Position numbers and translations under genes: made by a program. Source: Rhodospirillaceae bacterium (GTDB taxonomy: Bacteria; Pseudomonadota; Alphaproteobacteria; Rhodospirillales; Rhodospirillaceae). Taken from it: DNA of 58,049 bases. The stretch is taken from positions 1-58,049 of the forward strand of contig SCTM01000276.1 of the NCBI GenBank assembly GCA_004297485.1, in the 5' to 3' direction. This document shows positions 18,235 through 27,272 of this stretch, one piece after another (the first letter of the stretch is position 1; each line of letters opens with the position of its first letter). The notes beneath the pieces were generated by a model. It saw only the letters and a list, made by a program, of their open reading frames with translations. It was not told the DNA's origin and did no database searches.

Positions 18235-19184
18235 TGATTGCGCAGCCTCGGATTGCCGAGAATGGCGCAAATATCGGCGACGAGCACCAACAGCAGATAG
18301 GCCAAGCAAAAGATCATGGCACAGGCCTGCAGCAAGGGCATGTCACGGCTGGTCACCGCATCGACCATAAGGCTTGCAATACCAGGATAGTTGAAAATCG
18401 TTTCGACGATGATGGCGCCGCCGAGCAGATACGAAAGACTCAGGGCGACGGCATTCACAATTGGTCCGACGGCATTGGGGAGCACATGGGTCAGCACGGC
18501 GCGCGCAGGCCTCACACCTTTGAGGATCGCCATCTCCACATAGGGTTGGCCAATCTGGTCAATCATCGCGGCGCGGGTCATACGCGCCATCTGCGCCACG
18601 ATCACGAAACACAATGTCATTACCGGCATGGCATAGGCGCTTAGGAATTCGCCCAGGGTGGCGTTCTCCGGCACTATAGTGAGGGCAGGTAACCACCTCA
18701 GATTCACGGCGAAGACAAGCACGGCCACGGTGGCCACCAGGAATTCCGGAACCGCAACCATCGACAATGTCACGAGGCTCAGCACGCGGTCGAGCATTGA
18801 GCCGCGATACATGGCGGACAAAATGCCGATCAGAAGCGCAAGCGGCACCGATACAATGGTCGTCAGGCCCGCCAGCAAGAGCGACTTCGGCAAACGGCTG
18901 GCGATAACATCCTTGACCGGCAAATTATTGGCCATGGACTGGCCGGGATTGCCGGACAGCAATCCCCCAAGCCAGTGCAGATAACGCAGGTGCGCGGGTT
19001 GATCGAGACCCAGCTTTGTTCTCAGCGCGGCCACCGCCTCGGGCGTTGCATTCCGGCCAAGAGTTTCCTCTGCCGCATCGCCGGGCAACAGCGAACTGAT
19101 GGTAAACACCACGACCGACACCAGCAACAGCGTTACCACCGCCGTACCGAGACGCCTTGCGATCAGAACCAGCGTCGTTTTCAT
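18231..19184 (-). CDS. ABC importer permease, DppB/OppB-like
   Basis: A 317-residue inner-membrane permease with the family start 'ARRLGTAVVTLLLVSVVVFTISSLLPGDAAEETLG', the 'LRTKLGLDQPAHLRYLHWLGGLLSGNPGQS' segment and the ATPase-contact loop 'RMTRAAMIDQIGQPYVEMAILKGVRPAR'. The ATG at 19184 lies 3 bases beyond the binding-protein stop. It is preceded by the binding protein and followed by the DppC-like permease with an ATGA overlap, the classic importer order A-B-C-DF. Confidence 0.92.
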   Translation of the reverse strand: MKTTLVLIARRLGTAVVTLLLVSVVVFTISSLLPGDAAEETLGRNATPEAVAALRTKLGLDQPAHLRYLHWLGGLLSGNPGQSMANNLPVKDVIASRLPKSLLLAGLTTIVSVPLALLIGILSAMYRGSMLDRVLSLVTLSMVAVPEFLVATVAVLVFAVNLRWLPALTIVPENATLGEFLSAYAMPVMTLCFVIVAQMARMTRAAMIDQIGQPYVEMAILKGVRPARAVLTHVLPNAVGPIVNAVALSLSYLLGGAIIVETIFNYPGIASLMVDAVTSRDMPLLQACAMIFCLAYLLLVLVADICAILGNPRLRNQ

Positions 19185-19186
19185 GG

Positions 19187-20749
19187 CTAGCTGTCCAACC
19201 AAACATGTTCGGCAAACATGTAGCCCATCAGACCACCCAATGGGATCGAGCCATACCCCTTGAGCCGCTGATCATGGGCGTCCATCAGGCTTATGAATAC
19301 CGGAAGGCCCACGCCGCAGTATTCATGCACCAGCAATTGCATGTCGCCATACATCTGCTTGCGTTTGACTTCATCGGCCTCGCCGCGCGCAGCCAGCAGC
19401 AATTGATCGAATTGTGCGTTCTTCCACCCGGACTCATTCCACGGCGCATCGGATTTATAGAATTGACCGAATATAAGATCGGCGGTCGGGCGCGGATTGG
19501 TATTGCCGAAGCTGAGCGGATGTTTCATCCAGTGATTCGACCAGTAGCCATCGGCCGGAACGCGATTGACAGCTAGTGTCAAGCCGATATTCGCGGCGGC
19601 CTCCTGCAAGACCGACCCTATGTCGACGGATTCCTCCGCCGCCGGTGAGGCGTACATCGGGAGCCGCACATTGAGCAGCCCCGCTTTCTGCAAGAGAAAC
19701 TTGGCACGGTCAGGATCATAGGTGCGCACCGGCAGATCTTGCAGATAATAAGGGTTGCTGGGTGGTATGGGGTGATCATTGGCTATCGTAGCGAACCCGC
19801 GAAACACCGCCTTTTGGATCAGGTCGCGGTCGAACAGGTGCTTCATCGCCAGCACGAAGTTGGGATCACTTGTGGGCTCCGCGTCCTGGCGCATGATGAG
19901 ATTGGTATAAAGACCCGACGGCGTCTCCTGAACAACAAAGCCTTGGATCGATCTGATCCGGCGGATGGAACGCGGATTAATCGCGATGATCAGTTGCACG
20001 TCGCCCGACAGCAGTGCATTCACGCGGGAGACTTCATCGGGAATGCCGATGAGTTCGATCTCATCGAGATAGGGTCGACCCGACTTCCAATAATTCGCAT
20101 TGCGGGTGGCGACCGTACGCACGCCGGGCTTGAAGTCCTTGCATATGTAGGGCCCTGTGCCATTCGCGGTCTGGAAATCGACCGTGCCGTCCTTGACGAC
20201 CAGAAAATGCGACGCCGCCAATATGGACGGAAGGTCGGCATTGGGCCCTATCAGTTGAATTTGCACCTCAAGCGGGCCGACGGCCTTCGCCTCCTGAAAC
20301 TGTGTGGCGATGGTTGCCGCTTTGGAAGCCATGGCGGGAATCTTGTGGCGCATCAACGAGTACACGACATCAGAAGCCGTGAGAGAACTGCCGTCGTGGA
20401 AACTCACGTCCTTACGCAGTTTGATCGTCCAGAGCACGCGATCTCTAGTTTCGATGGATTCTGCCAACGCCAGCTGCGGCTTCAAGTGCTCATCGTATTG
20501 CGTCAAACCGCTATAGAGCATGTAGTGGCGTGTGTAATCGGTGGATAGGGAACCTCTGGCCGGATCGAGTGTATCCGCCGTAGAACTGGACATACCCGCC
20601 ACCCGAATACGCCCGCCACGTTTCGGTGTCTCGGCCGCTACGGGTTGCGCGATGGCGCCGCCCGCCATGGCTACAAAGCCAGCGCCAACCATCGTGCCCA
20701 ACGCATCACGCCGTGATACAGCGACTGTTGCCGGCCTCCCGTTGGACAT
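19187..20749 (-). CDS. Periplasmic solute-binding protein, family 5 (peptide/opine type)
   Basis: A 520-residue extracytoplasmic binding protein for the importer encoded downstream. It has a twin-arginine signal ('VSRRDALGTMVGAGFVAMAGGAIAQPVAA'), so it is probably exported folded. Family 5 features include 'LDPARGSLSTDYTRHYMLYSGLTQYDEHLKPQLALAES', 'WTIKLRKDVSFHDGSSLTASDVVYSLMR' and 'NGTGPYICKDFKPGVR'. Family members bind peptides, nickel, opines or oligosaccharides. Here the neighbours favour an N-containing amino-acid derivative or short peptide. I place the start at ATG 20749, with GAGAGGA 8 bases before it. Confidence 0.93.
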   Translation of the reverse strand: MSNGRPATVAVSRRDALGTMVGAGFVAMAGGAIAQPVAAETPKRGGRIRVAGMSSSTADTLDPARGSLSTDYTRHYMLYSGLTQYDEHLKPQLALAESIETRDRVLWTIKLRKDVSFHDGSSLTASDVVYSLMRHKIPAMASKAATIATQFQEAKAVGPLEVQIQLIGPNADLPSILAASHFLVVKDGTVDFQTANGTGPYICKDFKPGVRTVATRNANYWKSGRPYLDEIELIGIPDEVSRVNALLSGDVQLIIAINPRSIRRIRSIQGFVVQETPSGLYTNLIMRQDAEPTSDPNFVLAMKHLFDRDLIQKAVFRGFATIANDHPIPPSNPYYLQDLPVRTYDPDRAKFLLQKAGLLNVRLPMYASPAAEESVDIGSVLQEAAANIGLTLAVNRVPADGYWSNHWMKHPLSFGNTNPRPTADLIFGQFYKSDAPWNESGWKNAQFDQLLLAARGEADEVKRKQMYGDMQLLVHEYCGVGLPVFISLMDAHDQRLKGYGSIPLGGLMGYMFAEHVWLDS

Positions 20750-20788
20750 CAATCCGATCCTCTCCGTGCAGAAGCCCTGCAGCTTACG

Positions 20789-22066
20789 TCAATGCAGAAT
20801 ATCCTGTAAGCGGTAGTAGGCACCGACCATGGGCAGAAACCATGGCGTGCCGAAATATCCGAAGATGCTAGGCCAGCTCAGATGCCGCAGCGGATTGGCA
20901 TCCCGATTACCGCCCATGACATCAGCCATCATTTGGCCCATGTGAGCGGACATCTGCACCCCGTGTCCGCTAAAACCTGTGGCGTAGAACATGCCTTCAT
21001 GCTCACCGGCGCGCGGCAAACGGTCGGCGGTGATGTCCACCAGCCCACCCCAGCAATAATCGATACGCACGTCGCGCAGTTCGGGGAAAACCCGCCCGAG
21101 CATGGCGCACAGAATCTCACCGCTTTTCTGGTCTGAGCGCGGATTGGACATGGCGAAGCGCGCGCGTCCACCGAACAACAGACGATTGTCCGGCGTCGTA
21201 CGAAAATAATTACCGATGTTCGCGCTGGTCACACAACCCCGGCGGGTCGGCAACAGACGATCCAACACGCTCGACGTCAGAGGTTCGGTGACAACGATAA
21301 AGCTTCCCACCGGAATGATGCGGCGGCGGAACCATCCAAACGGACCTTGGCGCGTGCATCCTGTCGCCACCAGCACCTGGTCCGCCCGTATGGGGCCCCG
21401 CTCGGAGATCACCCGATAAGCACTTCCGGAGACACGTTCCAGCCCGGTCACAGCAGCGGATTCGTAAATACGCGCGCCATTGCGCGCCGCCGCATTGGCC
21501 AGTCCGACACCGAATTTGCCGGGATGCAATTGTGCACTGGCGGGCTGTACTAAGCCGCCGTGAAAAATGTCAGACCCTATTTCGGTGCGCAAGCGATCCG
21601 AGGGCACCAACCGCACATCTGGATCGACATCAACGCGCAGCGTCTCATAAGCCTTGGCAAAACTCGCGAAGTGCTCGGGCTTAACGGCGAGCTTGAGCTT
21701 GCCGCGCCTGGCGAAGTCGCATGCGATCTGTTCTTCTTGAACCAATCTCTCTACCGTACCTACGGCGGCATTGAATGCGAGATACAGCGCCCGGGCCTGT
21801 TCGGCACCCATGCTGCGCACGAGCCCCGCATAGTCATGAGCTAATCCATTGTTGCATTGACCACCGTTGCGCCCGGAGGCCTCGCCCAATACGCGACCGG
21901 CCTCCAACACCACCACGGAGGCTTTCCGCCGTCCCAAAGCAAGTGCCGCCGACAGTCCAGTAAACCCGCCGCCAATAACAACCACATCCGCGCGCCCACT
22001 CACATCGCCTTGCGCGCCGCCGCCAAAGGCGGGCGTCGTATCAAGCCAATATGAGTCGAGCTTCAT
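20789..22066 (-). CDS. FAD-dependent amine oxidoreductase (gamma-glutamylputrescine oxidase-like)
   Basis: A 425-residue DAO-family flavoprotein. It begins 'SYWLDTTPAF', like PuuB-type enzymes, then has the FAD motif 'VVVIGGGFTGLSAALALGRR' and 'GEASGRNGGQCNNGL', typical of PuuB and related oxidases. The C terminus has 'WGGLVDITADRLPRAGEHEGMFYATGFSGHGVQMSAHMGQMMAD'. It should oxidise a secondary amine, giving an aldehyde or oxo acid, ammonia or amine, and H2O2 or reduced carrier. The start ATG 22066 lies 10 bases beyond the HAD gene stop. A longer frame to 22165 would overlap that gene and is unlikely. This is a second, single-chain amine oxidase beside the three-part enzyme downstream, with the importer in between. 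Confidence 0.88.
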   Translation of the reverse strand: MKLDSYWLDTTPAFGGGAQGDVSGRADVVVIGGGFTGLSAALALGRRKASVVVLEAGRVLGEASGRNGGQCNNGLAHDYAGLVRSMGAEQARALYLAFNAAVGTVERLVQEEQIACDFARRGKLKLAVKPEHFASFAKAYETLRVDVDPDVRLVPSDRLRTEIGSDIFHGGLVQPASAQLHPGKFGVGLANAAARNGARIYESAAVTGLERVSGSAYRVISERGPIRADQVLVATGCTRQGPFGWFRRRIIPVGSFIVVTEPLTSSVLDRLLPTRRGCVTSANIGNYFRTTPDNRLLFGGRARFAMSNPRSDQKSGEILCAMLGRVFPELRDVRIDYCWGGLVDITADRLPRAGEHEGMFYATGFSGHGVQMSAHMGQMMADVMGGNRDANPLRHLSWPSIFGYFGTPWFLPMVGAYYRLQDILH

Positions 22067-22076
22067 GAGACCGGCT

Positions 22077-22745
22077 TCAGAGACCGACAATGGCGGGTAA
22101 GCCGCCGATGTCCTTGATCTCCTGGTACTGGTAATATGGCGTCGAGGGTTCGTGACCTCGCGCAACGAAAACCTTGTTGCGGATTCCGATATCGTTCGCC
22201 GACATCAGGTCGTAACGCAGGCTGGACGAAACGTGAAGCATGTCCTCAGGCCCGCAGCCCAATTGATCCAACATGTATTCAAATGCCTGCAGGCGCGGCT
22301 TATAGGCCTGAGCTTGTTGCGCCGTGTAGACCGCGTGAAACGGCGCGCCGAGCTTGGCGACATTGTCGTGAATCTGGTCATTGGACGCGTTGGATAGAAT
22401 AACCAGCGGAATATGCTTTGCAATGCGCGCCAGCGGTTCCGGAACGTCGGCGTGGGGACCCCATGTGGGAACGGCGGCATAGATGCGTTGGGCATCTGCA
22501 TCGCGATATTCAATTTTCCACCGCTTACAGACACGCTTGACGGAGTTGCGTATGACCTCCGCATAGGGCTTCCATGCACCTAGAACTTCGTCAAGGCGGT
22601 AGGCCGAGAAGTCCTTGACGAACTGCTCCATGTTTTCCGGCGATATCCGATCCGGAAACATCTCTCGGGCCATGTCGCCCATCCGGAAGCGAATCAAGGT
22701 CCCATAACAGTCGAAGGATATATACTTGGGCCTAAATGTGCTCAT
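22077..22745 (-). CDS. HAD-superfamily hydrolase, L-2-haloacid dehalogenase type II-like
   Basis: A 222-residue HAD protein. The nucleophile Asp12 lies in 'ISFDCYGTLIRF'. The second motif is 'IPLVILSNASNDQI' and the conserved Lys is in 'QAYKPRLQAFEYML'. The last motif is 'MLHVSSSLRYDLMSANDIGIRNKVFVAR'. This is the 2-haloacid dehalogenase/phosphatase subgroup with an alpha-helical cap. In motif 4 the classic 'VSS...D' arrangement is kept, so it should be active. Either dehalogenation of a 2-halo acid or dephosphorylation is possible. It is the first gene of the operon running to the amine oxidases, with a GGGGAC site 8 bases before its ATG. Confidence 0.88.
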   Translation of the reverse strand: MSTFRPKYISFDCYGTLIRFRMGDMAREMFPDRISPENMEQFVKDFSAYRLDEVLGAWKPYAEVIRNSVKRVCKRWKIEYRDADAQRIYAAVPTWGPHADVPEPLARIAKHIPLVILSNASNDQIHDNVAKLGAPFHAVYTAQQAQAYKPRLQAFEYMLDQLGCGPEDMLHVSSSLRYDLMSANDIGIRNKVFVARGHEPSTPYYQYQEIKDIGGLPAIVGL

Positions 22746-22940
22746 GAGCGTTGTCCCCGGTTTCTTTGAATTGCGAATGAAGTTGCTGATTCTCGAAGAA
22801 ACGGCCTTGTCGATCGCGCGCGACGCATAAACTTTCGAACTTCTTACAGGCGAGCAATTACAGCGCGTTTATTCTAAACACAGCCGATTACAATACGATA
22901 CAGCCGACCGATGTCCCCGATTGCAAGGCTACAGACGCAC

Positions 22941-22982
22941 AAAAAGCCTTTCGCAAGGGGCCACGCGGCATAGTTTGCCGCG
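22941..22982 (-). terminator. Probable terminator region of the receptor-PepSY-ghrA operon
   Basis: Past the ghrA stop there is first a strong hairpin, CGCGGCA-TAGTT-TGCCGCG at 22964-22982. Next, on the minus strand, comes a weak bulged stem ending CTTTTTG at 22941-22962. The hairpin plus T run suits termination, but the two parts are not one ideal structure. Confidence 0.42.
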
Positions 22983-23020
22983 CATGCGATATATGGGAAA
23001 ACAGCGCGTTTCCGCCTTGC

Positions 23021-23947
23021 TCAGTAGCCGCGATCGCGCTGGATGAGGCCGTGCATGGGCTGTCCGGCGAGGTGGCGGCGGATATTATCTAACAATGCCT
23101 GACCGCCACTTTCGACGTGCGTCATGCTGGCGATATGGGGGGTCATTAGAATGCGCGGGTGGCGCCAGAATGGATGATCCTCGGGCAACGGTTCGCTTCC
23201 GAACACGTCCAATACCGCTCCTGAGAGCTGGCCACTGGCCAGGGCCGCCAGCAAATCCGCATCGCGCAAATGCCCTCCCCTGCCCACATTGATCAGGCCA
23301 GCACCTGCCGGCAGGACATCGAATATTTTCCGACTGAGAATGCCGCGTGTCGCCGGCGTGAGTGGCAGCAGACAGATGAGGATATCGCAGTTCTTTAGAA
23401 AATCAGGTAACGACTCCGCCCCGGCGAGGCAGGTGACGCCATCGATGTGATGGGGCGAACGACTCCAACCATACAAAGGAAACCCGAAAGCCTTGAGGTG
23501 GGTGAGCACGCCCTTTCCGAGATCGCCCAGGCCCATTACGCCGATGCGTCTTTGTGCGGCATCGACCAAATCAATTGGGTTCCATCGCGCGGCACGCTTG
23601 GCCTCGATGTAGTCCAGAATGTGCCGGTGCAATGTCAATGTAGCGAAGACGACGTATTCCATCATGCCCGCGCGAATACCGGGCTCGACCATCCTGACCA
23701 CTCGGATGGAAGGTGGAATTTGGGTCAGGTCAAACTGATCAATGCCGGCGCCGACCGAAAAAATGACCTGAAGGTTGGGAAAATTTTTGTGGATATCGGG
23801 TGGCGGTTCCCAAGCCGCCAAGTACCGTACGTCGTTCGGATCACCAATATCCGGCCAAATGCGAAACGGCAAATCAGGAGCTTGCTGCGCAAACAGGGCC
23901 TGCCAGGCTCGGCCCCGCTGCGGATCGGATTTGTAGAGTATAGTCAT
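23021..23947 (-). CDS. ghrA: Glyoxylate/hydroxypyruvate reductase A-like 2-hydroxyacid dehydrogenase
   Basis: A 308-residue NAD(P)H-dependent reductase of the GhrA group. The N-terminal substrate domain has 'LQVIFSVGAGIDQFDL' and 'VRMVEPGIRAGMMEYV'. The Rossmann domain has 'RIGVMGLGDLGKGVLTHLKAFGFPLYGWSRSP', and the catalytic residues sit in 'INVGRGGHLRDADLLAAL', 'DVFGSEPLPEDHPFWRHPRILMTPHIASMT' (Glu and His). It would reduce glyoxylate or hydroxypyruvate. The ATG at 23947 overlaps the stop of the PepSY gene (ATGA), an unexpected coupling of a central-carbon reductase to an iron-uptake membrane protein. Confidence 0.92.
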   Translation of the reverse strand: MTILYKSDPQRGRAWQALFAQQAPDLPFRIWPDIGDPNDVRYLAAWEPPPDIHKNFPNLQVIFSVGAGIDQFDLTQIPPSIRVVRMVEPGIRAGMMEYVVFATLTLHRHILDYIEAKRAARWNPIDLVDAAQRRIGVMGLGDLGKGVLTHLKAFGFPLYGWSRSPHHIDGVTCLAGAESLPDFLKNCDILICLLPLTPATRGILSRKIFDVLPAGAGLINVGRGGHLRDADLLAALASGQLSGAVLDVFGSEPLPEDHPFWRHPRILMTPHIASMTHVESGGQALLDNIRRHLAGQPMHGLIQRDRGY

Positions 23948-25008
23948 GGCCTGCCGTTCCTGTGCCTTGCTGCTTGATACCACATCAGCACACCACTGAT
24001 CGACAGGGCTGCCAATGCAAACGCACCAAGCAGAATAATAAATCGCCCCTCATTTCCCAAGATTATGCCCATGTGAATCGGCAAAACGACAACCCATAGA
24101 CTAGAATCTTTGTCCGCCGGTATTTTTCCAACCATCCGCTCGCTTGCAAGATCGAACTCGACGGAATGAATCGCCAGAGGATTTCTTTCAGGCGCCCGCA
24201 AATTGACAATGATGCTGGTGGGATTTGTCATCTCCACGTAGCTGAGATCGTGATTGGGAAACTCGGCGCGGGCCAAATCGACGATACGATCGATCTTAGA
24301 AACAAACGGCGGGTCTTGTGCCGCGGCGGGCAATGGCGAAGGTGCAAGCAGAAGCGGGATTACCAGCAGAACGCCCGTAAGCAAACTCACGCACAGGACC
24401 GCGGAGGCGACCACACCCAGACTGCGATGAAGCTGCCGCAGGATAAGCCTCGGCGAGAGGCTGAAATTCACACTCAGGCTCCCGCGCCACTGTCGCGGCC
24501 ACCAGTATGTCATCCCGGACACTACTGACGTCAACAGCGATAAACCCAACAGCAGCACAAAACCAAGCCCGAGCCTTCCAGCCATGAGTTGGTAATGAAT
24601 GAGGAGCGCGGCCTGGGTTGGGAATTGCCAGGCGCTGCCTAGTCGCAGAATTTCAGCAGTGCCTGGGTCAACGGATGCATAGCGCATGACGCCAACCGCA
24701 TTCGCCAAATACACGAAGTAAGGATCATCCCGATTTTGTGGGTAGACGACCCGCTGAATTTGAAAATCCGGACTATTCCGGCGGATAGAATTCAGAATTT
24801 GGCTCAGCGGCGCGTCAGCCCCTTTGGAATGGCGCACCATCCCGGACGGATCGACCACCCGTGATATTTCCTGACGGTAGAGGAGAATGGCCCCCGTAAC
24901 GGCCTGCACAAGAACGAAGATCGCCGCCGCGAGCCCGCACCATTTATGAAGGCGAAATAGCGTAGGTTTGGAGATCACTTCAAGGAACCAAACCGCTGCT
25001 GTCGGCAT
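23944..25008 (-). CDS. PepSY-associated membrane protein (iron-uptake type)
   Basis: A 354-residue inner-membrane protein with the four-helix PepSY_TM layout. Helix 1 is 'FRLHKWCGLAAAIFVLVQAVTGAILLYRQEI', followed by a periplasmic PepSY region, then 'LGLGFVLLLGLSLLTSVVSGMTYWW' and 'LHRSLGVVASAVLCVSLLTGVLLVIPLLLA'. A second periplasmic domain follows and the last helix is 'FIILLGAFALAALSISGVLMWYQA'. Conserved His residues in 'LHKW' and 'LHRSLG' are typical of members that act as ferric-siderophore reductases (FoxB/FsrB-like) or as partners of TonB receptors. The gene follows the siderophore receptor by about 100 bases, supporting that role. Confidence 0.88.
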   Translation of the reverse strand: MPTAAVWFLEVISKPTLFRLHKWCGLAAAIFVLVQAVTGAILLYRQEISRVVDPSGMVRHSKGADAPLSQILNSIRRNSPDFQIQRVVYPQNRDDPYFVYLANAVGVMRYASVDPGTAEILRLGSAWQFPTQAALLIHYQLMAGRLGLGFVLLLGLSLLTSVVSGMTYWWPRQWRGSLSVNFSLSPRLILRQLHRSLGVVASAVLCVSLLTGVLLVIPLLLAPSPLPAAAQDPPFVSKIDRIVDLARAEFPNHDLSYVEMTNPTSIIVNLRAPERNPLAIHSVEFDLASERMVGKIPADKDSSLWVVVLPIHMGIILGNEGRFIILLGAFALAALSISGVLMWYQAARHRNGRP

Positions 25009-25112
25009 TCACGGCAAATCGCCTCCGATTGCCGGCCGCTCCCGGGAGCGACCGAGGCGACCGCCGATTCCGCAACCGACAGCCGCCTCGACATCTTAAC
25101 TCGGCACCGCCA

Positions 25113-27272
25113 TCAGAAGCGATAGGTAGCCTTGATGTTGAATTCGCGCGGAGCACCCGGATTGACCCAAAGCGCGGCGTAGGAACTCGGGTAGTAAACC
25201 TTATCCAAGAGATTGCTGATTTCGCCGGACAGAGTGACCTTATCGGTAACATCATAGGACGCGACCAGCTTCACCAGTGTGTAAGAAGGCAGGTAGAAAG
25301 CCGTGCCGGTTTGACCTAAGCGTTTGTCGACATAGTTGATGCCGGCGCCAAAGCTAAACGCGTGATCATATATCGTCATGTCATGCATCAACAGCAGGTT
25401 ACCGCTGTTTTTGGGCACATTAATCAATGGGGCTCCCGGCGGAACCGGCAGCGCAAAGTCGGGATCAAGTATCGCGTTTGTGAAATGAGCGTCGATATAG
25501 CTGTAGGTGAACCACACACGATTGTTCAAAGGGAGGTGGCCATTGGCCTCGAATTCCACGCCCTTGCTTTCCGCATTGCCAGCCGTGATCGAGAAGCCCG
25601 CGTTCACCGGGTCGGCCGTGAGAACGTTCGTCTTATTGGTCTTGAACAGCGCGACGGAAGCATTGAACGATTTATCAGACGACTCATATTTCGCGCCCAC
25701 CTCGTAGGACTTAGTGCCCTCAGGTTGGAACGCGGTTCCGGCCGCCGAAAATCCGGTGTTCGGCCGGAAGCCTTTCCCGTAATTTGCGTAGAGAGAAACC
25801 TCCGGGATCGGCTCATAGACAAGTCCAACCGTTGGACTCGTGGCGGTATGAGTCTGAACGGCCGTTTTCACCGCAAGCCTGTCAAGAATGGTCTGATGAT
25901 AGTGATCGTAGCGGACGCCCACTCTTAACTTAATTTGATCGGTGATATCCATCTGATCATGGGCATACATGCCCCACGTCTTGTCCTTCTCGAGCTTGTT
26001 GGTAAACGTGCCGACCGCCGGCAGATTCCCATAGACAGGATTGAAGACATTAACAGCGTTTGACTGAGCAAGCGTTGTCCCGGCATTGTAGACCGGCGGC
26101 CGATAGCGAAGTTGGACCTGATCCAGCCTAAAGCCCTCGTAGTCGGCGCCGACCAGCATATGGTGAACAACACTCCATGTGTCGAAGTGGCCGGAAACTT
26201 CCGCCCGCGGCACTGCATCGGACGAATTGTAATCACGATAGATTCGCCGCCGCGCTAAGGTTTGGCCATCCTTGAAGAACGGGTTGCGTGTGGCGCCAAA
26301 TTCGGGATCTTCACCAAAACCTTTTAGCGAGGTCACGAGATATCCAAACCCCGCTAACGCAACCCAGTTATCACCAAGCTTGCGCTGTAATTCGGTCTGC
26401 GTGCTGTAAGCGTTGATTCTGTTCGGTCCATTGCCGGGCTCGCCCAGGAACCGTGAGTTCGGAATCGCCCCCAAGACACCGTTAATTGCCGGAATGCCAC
26501 GATCGAATGGCACTTCCTGATGCACGACCTGCACCTCCTCCGACACAGTGGTGGCATCGTCGATCTGAGCCAAAATCGAAGGTGTAATTACGTATTTGCT
26601 GGTCTGCACGGTGTCGCGGAAACTATGGGCATGTTCATACGCGCCGTTAAGACGCGCCGCGATTGACTGTGTGATCGGTCCCGTGACGTCACCCTCGCCT
26701 CGGAAATTGTCGTAACTCCCGCCCGAAAGAGTGGCACTCCCCTGCTCATCGAATTGGGGCTTCTTGGTTATGATATTGACCGTACCGCCGGGTTCACCGC
26801 GCCCGTACAAGGCAGAGGCAGGGCCCTTGAGAACTTCGATCCTATCGATGTTAGATACGTCGCGCGGTCCTGCGAAACCTCGGCCTCCCTGGAAGCCATT
26901 GATCAAAAAGCCGCTGGGTACGTTTTCGTCGCCGGCAAAACCGCGAATTGCCCAGGAATCCCACACACCGCCAAAATTGTTTTGCCTTGCCACGCCACTA
27001 ACTAAGTCCAGCGCGTTATCCAGACGTGTGACATGGAGATCATTGAGCAAATCGCCGGAAATTGTTTGCATGCTCTGCGGCAACTCCTTCACCGGAATGT
27101 CGCCGCGATAGTGCTCCTGAATACCGACAACGGTGACACTCTCCACGCCGTTGGCGGTGCTGGCTGTTGAATCGGTATTCGCCGTGGCATCAGCCGCATT
27201 CACAGTCGGCGCAACCATGACGCAAGCTGCGCTCAATGCGAGGATATGGCGGAAACGAGATGGTGCTGACAC
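25113..27272 (-). CDS. TonB-dependent siderophore receptor
   Basis: A 719-residue outer-membrane receptor of the FhuA/FpvA/FoxA type. Signal peptide to about 'VNAADA', TonB box-like 'ESVTVVG', then the plug with 'VKELPQSMQTISGDLLND', 'SWAIRGFAGDENVPSGFLINGFQ' and 'IDRIEVLKGPASALYGRGEPGGTVNIITKKP', the strongest siderophore-receptor signature. The barrel ends 'PREFNIKATYRF'. The start codon is GTG with a GGGGG site 5-6 bases before it. It is followed by the PepSY protein and GhrA-like reductase on the same strand, giving an uptake-and-release unit for ferric siderophore. Probably iron regulated, although I could not see a clear Fur box. Confidence 0.93.
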   Translation of the reverse strand: MSAPSRFRHILALSAACVMVAPTVNAADATANTDSTASTANGVESVTVVGIQEHYRGDIPVKELPQSMQTISGDLLNDLHVTRLDNALDLVSGVARQNNFGGVWDSWAIRGFAGDENVPSGFLINGFQGGRGFAGPRDVSNIDRIEVLKGPASALYGRGEPGGTVNIITKKPQFDEQGSATLSGGSYDNFRGEGDVTGPITQSIAARLNGAYEHAHSFRDTVQTSKYVITPSILAQIDDATTVSEEVQVVHQEVPFDRGIPAINGVLGAIPNSRFLGEPGNGPNRINAYSTQTELQRKLGDNWVALAGFGYLVTSLKGFGEDPEFGATRNPFFKDGQTLARRRIYRDYNSSDAVPRAEVSGHFDTWSVVHHMLVGADYEGFRLDQVQLRYRPPVYNAGTTLAQSNAVNVFNPVYGNLPAVGTFTNKLEKDKTWGMYAHDQMDITDQIKLRVGVRYDHYHQTILDRLAVKTAVQTHTATSPTVGLVYEPIPEVSLYANYGKGFRPNTGFSAAGTAFQPEGTKSYEVGAKYESSDKSFNASVALFKTNKTNVLTADPVNAGFSITAGNAESKGVEFEANGHLPLNNRVWFTYSYIDAHFTNAILDPDFALPVPPGAPLINVPKNSGNLLLMHDMTIYDHAFSFGAGINYVDKRLGQTGTAFYLPSYTLVKLVASYDVTDKVTLSGEISNLLDKVYYPSSYAALWVNPGAPREFNIKATYRF

